Origin: Hyaloscypha bicolor E
Taxonomy: Eukaryota; Ascomycota; Leotiomycetes; Helotiales; Hyaloscyphaceae
Direction: 5' to 3'
Assembly (NCBI RefSeq): GCF_002865645.1
Contig: NW_020194518.1
Location: forward strand, 1,487,463-1,551,462
DNA: 64,000 bases
The notes under the pieces were generated by a model. It made no database searches. It saw only the letters and a program-made list of their open reading frames with translations, and was not told the origin of the DNA. Position numbers and translations under genes: made by a program. Numbering within the stretch: the stretch's first letter is position 1; each line of letters starts with the position of its first letter. Below, piece after piece: positions 56,109 to 64,000 of the stretch.

Positions 56109-56732
56109 CTAAATCTCTCTATCCCTCTTAGCTACCAAATCGTTCCACCTCTGACGATCCTGCGTGCCTTTCTTGACCTGATAACATCTCGGCACTACGA
56201 GGACCTTCTTCCCTGTATATTCTGTCGGGTCTATTTGAAATAAGAGGACTTCGTTAGCAAATGCTCCTCCGTCGTTATCCACTTCAATAATACTAATTGC
56301 TAGCACTTCTGGGTTTGGATCATTAGCAGGAACAAGGTAATCGAATGTAACTCCGTAGTAGTCAATATAGCTAGAGCAATAAGTAATAGTCAGGTCCCAG
56401 ATAGCATGTAATATTATTAGCAATGCCACTTACTCTAATGGTGTTCTTCCATCCATTACCCATACCAAATACTCATCTCGCACAACCGGAATACCGTTAG
56501 CCTCCTTAAGTCCCTCCTCGCCATATAATGCCCGATATGTAAGGCTCGCAAGCTCTAACCCTCCCGCCTGCGGAAAAGGCATAATCTTATGCCATAATAT
56601 CTTCGGAAGAAGCTTCTGGATCGACTTCAACGGCCCTTGTATCTGAATTCTTAGTGGTCTGGTAGGTGGTAGGGGATGGAAACAGTGACGCGGGTTGTGG
56701 ATACAGGGAGGAATGAAAAGCTTAAGAGCCAT
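56109..56732 (-). CDS. Intact small spliced gene of unknown function inside the inverted-repeat element
   Basis: Two exons on the minus strand: 56732-56434 and 56370-56109, 186 residues. The 63-nt intron has GTAAGT, a CTGAC branch sequence and TCTAG; unspliced, a TAA follows at once. Splicing yields VWVMDGRTPLD joined to YIDYYGVTFDYL, and the protein continues through a NDGGAFANEVLLFQID segment to a basic end. I recognise no domain. Lack of any stop, while its neighbours in the element carry RIP-type stops, suggests recent function or a chance escape. Confidence 0.6.
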
Positions 56733-57248
56733 TGAGATCTGCGGGTCGCTTCTTAGTTGAGAGCTAAAGCAAAGTCGTGATGAGGCCTAAAACGCAGTGT
56801 TTGTGTGAGCACGGAGTTGAGCCGCGCTAAAAATTCAACCTTGCGGGGACCAATCATGTTCGTTGTGGGAACGTGCGCATGATGTTTCCCGCTACGAATT
56901 AATGCGCTGGCAATGCGGGCAGTCACAAGCCAAACAGGATCGCTATCAAACAACACCTTCTGCTAGATGCTTCATAGTTACTATCATAATTAGCACTCAT
57001 TACATGCAAGGTAAGTCCAGTACTTACTACCATAAGAGACCCTCTTATTTAGCAATAGTTTAGGATATGTATTTTAACGACGACATTTTACTCCTGCGGT
57101 CACATCAAAAGCCGAAATATACTAACCACTACTTGCCTGACTCCAGCGACCTGTGTAAAAACCTATAAGAAAGCAAAGGACCCAAATAACTACGGTAACA
57201 CGGCCTGCAATACGCCGCCCTCCTCTTAACGACGACGGTGTCTACGTA

Positions 57249-58086
57249 ATGCCTTCATTCGACCAGCGCCAGCTAGAATAGCTGGCGCACTCCGTCGGAA
57301 GGTAGGTTAAAGACTCTAGTTATGTATTAATTACTGACCTATCAGAGCCTTCAATCAGGGAAGTACTCGGATTTCACGATACGTTATAGTAACGGTGGTA
57401 TCATTCGCGCACACCGTGCAATTATCTATCCTAGATCGCGGGTGCTTTCTGCTACTATCAATGGCGTATTCAAGGTACGGTACTGAGATCAGAGTTTAAA
57501 GATAGGACGAACATAAAGCTAACTCAGGAAATAGGAAGCTGTCTTGTAAGAGATTGTTCTCGACGAGAAAAAGCCTCCTATTATGGCGAAAATGATCGAT
57601 TTTCTGTACCGTCTAGACTATGACAACAATCGCCTCGACACTAAAGACCAGCCTCCAACTAGCGGGCCTCACAATTCAATACCTCACCCAGTCATATTCA
57701 AGTTTCAGGAGGGTACAGGTAGCACTCCCGCCATGGATAGGGCTACTACCGCGGAACAACCTACTAGGCTCAACTCTTTATCCTTGCTAGTTAACGCAAA
57801 AATTTATATTATAGCAGACAAATACGATATTCAGGCACTAAAAGAGTAGGCTGTGGCTAAGTACAAAGAGGTGCTGCCCGCAACGTGGAATAGTCCCTCC
57901 TTTATAGAAAGTACTAGCCTCGTCTTTGAGAAGACCCTAGAGAGTGATCGGATACTGCGAGAAGTCATAATTCGGAAGGCGAGCGAAAATGCCAAAGCCC
58001 TATTCGACCGCGGCGAGTTTATAGCACTACTACAGAGCCATAGTGATTTTGCCGCAGAAGTTTTGAGAGACGTTATGTTTAACTAG
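57249..58086 (+). pseudogene. Decayed BTB/POZ-domain gene inside the inverted-repeat element
   Basis: A three-exon BTB protein can be followed: a first exon from ATG 57249 with one TAG at a Trp position; a second (57346-57474) reading SGKYSDFTIRYSNGG and IIYPRSRVLSATINGVFK; and a third from 57535 with KMIDFLYRLDYDNN and KIYIIADKYDIQALKE. The third exon has a TAA where Gln is expected and a TAG where Trp is expected, then continues to a stop at 58084-58086. All these stops are single C-to-T or G-to-A changes. Family members are adaptor proteins of unknown targets. Not functional as it stands. Confidence 0.75.
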
Positions 58087-58537
58087 CCCAATAATACACG
58101 CGAAGTGGAAGCAGATGATTAGGGGTTTGGAATAACAAAGAAAGAGAGGAAAAAGAATCGTTTTTAGCAGGACGACTACGGATATGTGTCTGTTCAACAA
58201 TTAGACAGCGCCCAGCTTCATTTAATAGAGCTATTAACGTGGGGCTATATAATACTAGACTATTCCAGTATGATTTAGTCGGATGGGAGGTTACGAAATT
58301 CATACGCAGGAGTCCAGTGGTTCTCATAATCTATAGATGGCATGCGTACCAATGTGTCATGTAGCAGCCGCTTAATATGAATGAAATGTAATAAATAGAA
58401 TGAATATTTCCAGTAACCGATCCACCCGGTACTTCCAAATTCATAATATCTAACCAACGTCCTTCCTCACAAGCGCCGGCTGATTCTCTGCATATGTCAC
58501 TATTATCATTATCAAATTTTGATCATTTTATACATTT

Positions 58538-59107
58538 TCAGTCCCAATCTCCCTCCATTATCTTAAGTAAATCATCGCATCTATTGCGTTCCTCGCACTC
58601 TTTATCAGAATCATAGTATCCGTGTAATTCATTAACCCAATAGTAGTTCGGGTCGAATCAACGGGCGGCATAATATTGAGCATCTGCTTCTATATATTAT
58701 TAGTTTAATGAATCTTGCCTTTAGTAATAAAGTCTACGTACCTTGTTCCCAGATTTCTCCCAGATCTCTTTTGCTTACTATAGCCTGAGCCGTAATACGG
58801 TGCAGGAATAAAAATTCATGGGTTAATATTAGATAAATAAAGCCTAACGTGGCCTTTAGCGAGTCTACATCAAATAGATATGTATCGGTTAGCAGATTCG
58901 TCGTGTCTATCTTATAAATATAGACTTCGGATTATGTTTTCTCGCGTTGCTTCGCCCAATTAAGAGCATGTTACTCATTACTAAATACTGATAGAAAGCA
59001 GCTTGGTTAGCGGCTCCACCAGTCAATATGTGCTTCGATTACTTGCTTTAGCTCTAATTCATCTCTAATTATACGGGTACTATCCGACACAATAAGATCT
59101 CCTATAA
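58538..59107 (-). pseudogene. Decayed fungal gene with a DUF7587-like domain (tentative)
   Basis: On the minus strand one frame gives ELKQVIEAHIDWWSR, stop, PSCFLSVFSNE, stop, HALNWAKQREKT, stop, SEVYIYKIDTTNLLTD and on to HEFLFLHRITAQAIVSKRDL. A 52-nt intron (GTACGT to ATATAG, about 58689-58740) then leads to an exon ending FDPNYYWVNEL...MEGDWD and TGA at 58538. Five blocks in a single frame, with stops reading TAA or TGA where Gln or Arg is expected, show a once-intact gene. The pattern W-S-R-x-PSxFxSVxS followed by ALNWA resembles fungal DUF7587 proteins, but this is from memory of the pattern only. Confidence 0.6.
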
Positions 59108-59351
59108 ATAGATCTTATTAAGATTAGGTACCAGAGTATATTACCTTCCAAAGCGTCTTTGGAAGACGAGTGCACTTATAGGAGTTAAGATTCCAGGGCT
59201 CAGACATGTCTTTAAGGATGTAGTCATGTCTTTCGAGGGTAGGATGCTTTTAGCGAGAGTGAAATAATATAGATACCTCACGTAGGGAATTCTTAGGGGT
59301 TTATGTGTCACTGGGTCATTAGACGGCAGCGTTACACGACAGAGCTAGCCC

Positions 59352-60287
59352 CTATACCGACATTCCATTCGTCACATGGATAACTGGACTATCGACTCCC
59401 CGCTTCCAATCATCATACTTCTGAATACTTCTGAACAGTCGAAGCAACACTGGTATAAAAACTTTAATATGAGCTCCCGTTATATTCTCTGCGATCGAAC
59501 TTTTGGTAGCGACGAAAGCCTGCGGCAGCACAAACGAACCCCACTCGCGCATACCCAGAGTGACTAGTAGCATCTTTCTAAGTGCCGACTCGTATGTGAT
59601 GGGTTTCCAGTGATCTAGCTTGAGGGCAGTATGCATGGTATGAGCCGGCCTAGCCGCCACTTAGCAGTGTGCTTGGGGATCTCTAGCATGCAAGATTTTG
59701 GCAAATGCGAGACGATAGGGTCGATACTGAATGCGAATTTGGATACACGATCTGTAAAGATTTTGCTTGCGATCTTTGCAGGCACTAAAGTCATTACTAA
59801 GCCGGATGTGGCGCACCAGGCACCATAGTACCTCCAGCCACTCCTAGCCTTTGTGCCTAAGGCTTTATAATTGAAATTACAACGTAAATATTGCGGGGTT
59901 ATTTCGCACCAACCAAAATCGTCTCGCTTTGATCCGAGGTACAGATCCGCGTGGCGATCTTGCATGAAATCTGCACGCCACAGCAGCCACCAAGGCTAAT
60001 GACGATTCCCTGCATCGCAGTGAGGCCTGAGAGCTCGGATAACTCCTTTATAAGTATTGGGGATGGTATAAGCTCGGTGGTGGAAGCTGTGGTAGAGGAA
60101 GTCTATTACGCTATAAAAGGACACTCTTTGCAAATCAGGCGTGAGGGCGACGATGCGAACGTGATTTTCTAGTAGGAGGGGTTCAGGGTATTCGGGAGTA
60201 GCTACGGAACATAGTTTATAAAAAATTATAGGAGATATTGAGGTGTGCGCAGATTTTAAGATGCTCAAAGTCAAAGTACCTATTATT
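59352..60287 (-). other. Possible decayed coding region near the right end of the element
   Basis: A minus-strand frame is open from about 60319 to 59615 except for one TAG near 59998, and a second frame continues to 59352. The translated text (for example RDDFGWCEITPQYL, RYYGAWCATSGLVM) has normal amino-acid composition, unlike random AT-rich sequence, but I recognise no family. It may be another cargo gene lost to a stop and a frameshift. Confidence 0.35.
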
Positions 60288-60344
60288 TTTTTCGGCACAC
60301 CGGTTTTTTCGGCACGCATGGATAGACGTTATCTCTTTAAATTA

Positions 60345-60590
60345 AAGAAGTTAAAATTTCACATTTTATGAAACTCACGTGAAGTGTGGCGTTATTCCAG
60401 ACGTTTCCACAAGCAGCCGCGTGTCTACTTTTACGAAGCTGCCACTCAGTCGTTCCAATCCCTATCCCATCTCCGCGAAGGAGGTCATGAAGGACAAGGG
60501 GAAACGTGATCGGAAGCGTAAGAGTTCTGTGCTAGAGGCAGCAGAGCCAGAAGCAGAGCCAGAATTGGCGCTACTCTTCAAAATCCACCC
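60345..60590 (+). mobile_element. Internally deleted remnant of the Fot1-type transposase element
   Basis: From about 60373 to 60475 the sequence matches the leader just before the transposase (about 53889-54003: ACGTGAA, GTGTGGCG, CCACAAGC/CTACAAGC and so on). It then jumps to a match with the Lys/Glu-rich C-terminal coding part (about 55585-55690: CGGAAGCGTAAGAG, GAGCCAGAAGCAGAG). So nearly all the transposase is deleted. It lies immediately outside the right inverted repeat. Confidence 0.65.
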
Positions 60591-60596
60591 CTCAAT

Positions 60597-60761
60597 ATGC
60601 GGCTTCTCAGTGCCAACTCCGACGGCAGCTTTAGCCTAACCAGCTTTTTTGGCAAACCCTCTCCCAGATATGCTATTCTTTCGTACACATGGGAGGCGGA
60701 TGACCAGGAGGTCACATTCCATGATCTGACCAACGCCTTAGGAAGCGGCAAAAGGGGCTAA
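60597..60761 (+). pseudogene. 54-codon fragment of a HET-domain gene
   Basis: The ATG at 60597 begins MRLLSANSDGSFSLTSFF, then RYAILSYTWEADDQEVTF and LTNALGSGKRG, the N-terminal start of the large NACHT/HET (HET-E/vegetative incompatibility) class, and stops at TAA 60759-60761 exactly where the domain should continue. About 30 bp later AT-rich repeat sequence begins. The rest of the gene is missing, presumably lost or overwritten by transposons. Confidence 0.75.
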
Positions 60762-60789
60762 CCGATGCCCCGCACCAAACCACGACCCG

Positions 60790-63700
60790 CATCAAAAACA
60801 CGCGAATTCGCATTTCGCCCCGAACTTTAATAATTAATTACTCTATAACTACTTATCCAAATTAAATAATATTAAATTACAGGATAGAGTTAATTAAGAT
60901 CTTGAACTTGTATAATTTAGTTTTTTTGTCTAAAGTATTATAGTAGCATAATTATATATATACTTGTTTTCGCCTATATTATTTCTAATATAATTATCTT
61001 ACTAATTTGGGTAATTACCTCCTACTATATTACTGCCTTTATAGGGCGCCTAGTTTTAATAAGTACTTTCCGCTTAGTTAATATTACTAGAATAGCTTTT
61101 TTTATCTTAGAAATAATAAAAACTAGCTATTTCTTTAGTACTTTCTTAGTAAACTTATTAGCTAGCTTCAGGTCCTTTACTAATTACTTCTAAATAGCCT
61201 TAGCCTCTTTATCTACTACTTTTTTTTACCTTTTTCTATTTATTTCTAAGGGTATTTGCGGCTCTTTTAATTTTTCTTTCTAATTTAGCTTTCTCCTTTA
61301 TAATTCCTAGCCTTTCCTTTTCTTCTTAATACTTTCTAGCCTTAATAATTTTCTCAGAATTAATAGCGCACGCCCCAGTTTAGCGAAATCCTCACCAAAA
61401 TTCAACCAAAGTCACCGACTTTAAGAAAATATAAAGTCATAATATAAAGCAAAATCAATCTATATTTCTAGAGCATAATAGAAATATACTCTCTTATTTA
61501 TTTTAATTAAATTTAATTTATATTTAAACTCGCCTTATAGGTAAGATTCTAGTCTACTTAACAGATATAATTATACTAAACCTTTACAAATATTCTATAA
61601 CCCAATTATTAATATATCTTACTTATACTATTTATTAGCTTCAAAGGTAATCTGTTCTTTGAAATTAGCTTATTTTATAAGAGTATTATATATTTGTAAT
61701 ATTATAAAGATGGTACCTTTTTAGTGGTCTATAGTCTATATGCCATTAATTCTAATACCTACTAGTGCCCTTATTTACCTTATTAATAAAATTTAAATAA
61801 ATACCCTATTAACTTTTCTTCTTTTAAAGCTTAATTATTTTATATAAAGCTTAATTTTTATAATCTAGAATAAAGACTTATATAATAAAATAAAATATAA
61901 TTAAATAAATTAATAAATTAATTTTATAGATTTTAGAAAATAGAATCTAGATAGTTTTTTAAATAATATAAATATAAGGTAAGTAATAGTCTTAATAATA
62001 AAACTATTATTAGTTAGCTATATTCCTAATTTATAAAATACTAATTAAATATTTCTTAAACTTTAGCTAAAAGAAGCTTTTATTTATTTTAATAAACCTG
62101 TAATATATATAGGGTCGCACGTGACTTAAGAGTAAATAATAAACCTCGGATATTACAAGTATTAATTAGAGAGATTAATAGCCCTTTATATTATAACTAA
62201 TTACTATTTATATTATAAGTATTAGGCTTATAAATTACTAATTATATATATATTATTAGGGCCTCCTATTTAGAAGAGACTTCTCTGGACCTTATAGGAA
62301 AAACAGAGATTAGTTCTATACTAAATTTAATACTATAGCTTTATAACTAATTTATTTTATTATCTTATTACCTACTAATAAATACCTTATAAGCTAATCT
62401 CTTTATTCTTAAAAGAAGTAGTTTAATAAGTAATTATATCTCGAAATCTGCGAAATATATAACCCCTTATTAAAGCTATATCTATAAAGGAAATCGACTA
62501 GATTAATTCCAATATAGGTAATAGTAAAGGCTTGTCTAATACTTTTAATAGAGCCCTTTAGGAACCTCTATAAACAAGTAATAATAATGAAAATAATTCC
62601 GGTAATAATTAAGATACTAAAATTAATACCTAAATTACTATTACTTAAACTATAGAATAGAGCTTATATATTAGAATTAAAGTATTCTAATAAAAGCAAG
62701 AATAAGTAAATATAATTAATTAATATATTCTATAGTTAGAATAATATAAAAATATTCTTAGAAATACTTTATAATTTATTATATTTTATAGAAACTCTAT
62801 TTATAAGTTTATTTTATTTTTTTTAGTAATTATTACTAGAGAATTTCCTGAAATAGGATTAGAATCTATTCTCTTTCCTAATATAATAAGCTTTAGAAAT
62901 AATTTCAATACTATTTATTAGAAGCTATTATATAATATCCTAAAGATATATTTGGACTAAAAGAAGCTTTTTAAGATTCAAATACCTGACTTATATTATA
63001 GAAAGTTCTTTAAAAAATAGAGAATATTTATATTTTTCTAAAAAGTAGTTTTTAGAATCTAATCTTAAACTTATAATAAATACTTTTCTAGAATTAACTC
63101 TATTATAAATACTTTTAGGAATGAACCTTATAATATTTGGAAGACTATAATAAAGTAAAGCCTACTATTATATAAGATTTATTAGAAATAATTTAAGGTC
63201 TATTTAGCTAATATATTCCAAGTATCTTAAACCTATTAGTAAGATACTTTTAAGGAACTCCGAAATCTTTATTAGAAAATAGTAAAATAGTATAATGAGT
63301 ATATGTAATAGTATATAAATAGATATTAGATATCGTGAATCTAGTTTCCTATTTTAAGTATAGCTTATAATTAGAATTATATAGATTATATGGGATTTCC
63401 TAATTAAGTAAAGGGCTTTATATACCTGGCTAAGTACTAGGGAATATATAGGGAGACGCTTCTAGCTTTAGAAAAGATATTAATTAGTCTCTTATTAGAA
63501 TTAATTCTTGGAATTAGTTATACTTATAAGTATTACTTTATAGCTTACTTACCTTAACTACTTATATATTACCTTACTATTACGTATCTTATATTCTAAT
63601 TAATCTAACCTTCGGGAAATAGTTTATTACAAGGTAGTTAAGCCATTAATAGATAAAACCACTAATAGCTAGAGTATTAACTAGAAGAAGTGCCTCTATT

Positions 63701-64000
63701 ATTACTAGGGTAATCTAGTCAGGTATCTAGGAAAGCGCCCAGTTAGTTACTCTAGCTATTGCCTAATTAGGAGAAGGAAATAGAACTCAGATATCCCTAG
63801 AACTAGCTAGCAGGATAATAATAATAGAGAAGCTAGTAGCGGCTTATTATTATATTACTAAGTTAAAAGCAGAAATATAATAGAGGAAGAATCTAGAAGA
63901 TCTAGAAGCTCAGATTTACTATTTTAAGAATATTCGGGTACTTATTATAGAACCTATTATATTACTAGTAATATATTTAGTTTATAGAACTCTAAAAACC
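60790..64000. mobile_element. Second AT-rich, RIP-like repeat island, runs off window end
   Basis: The same composition as the island at 40.7-46.4 kb: TATA-rich, stop codons in all frames, few CpA/TpG. No domain survives and I could not delimit repeats or LTRs. A small less AT-rich patch occurs at about 61360-61420. Confidence 0.65.

Larger units (their letters stand above)
53413..60329 (+). mobile_element. 6.9-kb inverted-repeat element with transposase and cargo-like genes
   Basis: Ends 53413-53452 and 60290-60329 are reverse complements over 40 bp with two mismatches (C/T and C/A), and both are flanked by TA (53411-53412, 60330-60331), as for Tc1/mariner/pogo elements. Each repeat contains GTGCCGAAAAAACCGGTGTG, itself a small palindrome-like unit. 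Inside are a Fot1-type transposase, an intact small spliced gene, a BTB/POZ pseudogene and a further pseudogene, so it is over twice the usual Fot1 size. Alternative: the two repeats belong to separate nested copies; a transposase-derived remnant lies just outside the right end. Confidence 0.65.

Overview
This window looks like nuclear DNA of a filamentous ascomycete (Pezizomycotina; Leotiomycetes is a guess from overall protein character). Reasons: spliced genes with 47-63 nt introns carrying CTRAC-type branch sites; fungal-only families (2EXR, HET, Clr5, Zn2Cys6, a fungal ubiquitin-like domain); and large AT-rich tracts in which CpA/TpG look depleted and TpA enriched, the footprint of repeat-induced point mutation (RIP). 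Exon junctions were assembled by eye from splice signals and reading phase and are inferences.

Layout. 1-14.4 kb is gene-dense: a clipped 3' gene end, an Swf1-like DHHC palmitoyltransferase divergent from the telomere protein RAP1, an unusual flavoprotein/ankyrin-like fusion, a four-exon protein with ubiquitin-like, zinc-ribbon and split Clr5 modules, and a long coiled-coil protein. 14.8-17.4 kb is a RIP-damaged Fot1/pogo-type transposon. 18-28 kb is accessory: a Clr5 gene with a probable GC-AG intron, a decayed fungal gene, a tandem three-copy family of unknown function (two copies frameshifted), and a decayed Zn2Cys6 regulator split by a 436-bp MITE. 29.7-38.4 kb holds a PHD-finger gene head-to-head with a nine-exon Hsp70-like ATPase that appears to end in a Zn2Cys6 DNA-binding domain, then a three-exon 2EXR gene with a decayed paralogue beside it. 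40.7-46.4 kb is a strongly AT-rich island. 46.6-53.1 kb has a HET-domain gene, a Zn2Cys6 regulator, a truncated MFS transporter and a small membrane protein. 53.4-60.3 kb is bounded by 40-bp inverted repeats with TA duplications and holds a nearly intact Fot1-type transposase plus cargo-like genes (one intact, at least two killed by C-to-T/G-to-A stops). A transposase-derived remnant and a 54-codon HET fragment follow, then a second AT-rich island to the end.

Core cellular roles (telomere protection, membrane protein palmitoylation) lie in the first 6 kb; the rest is dominated by regulators, self/non-self recognition families and transposons. The most unusual item is the Hsp70-like/Zn2Cys6 fusion beside a PHD-finger gene; the second is the 6.9-kb inverted-repeat element with cargo. 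I found no convincing tRNA, rRNA or CRISPR array.
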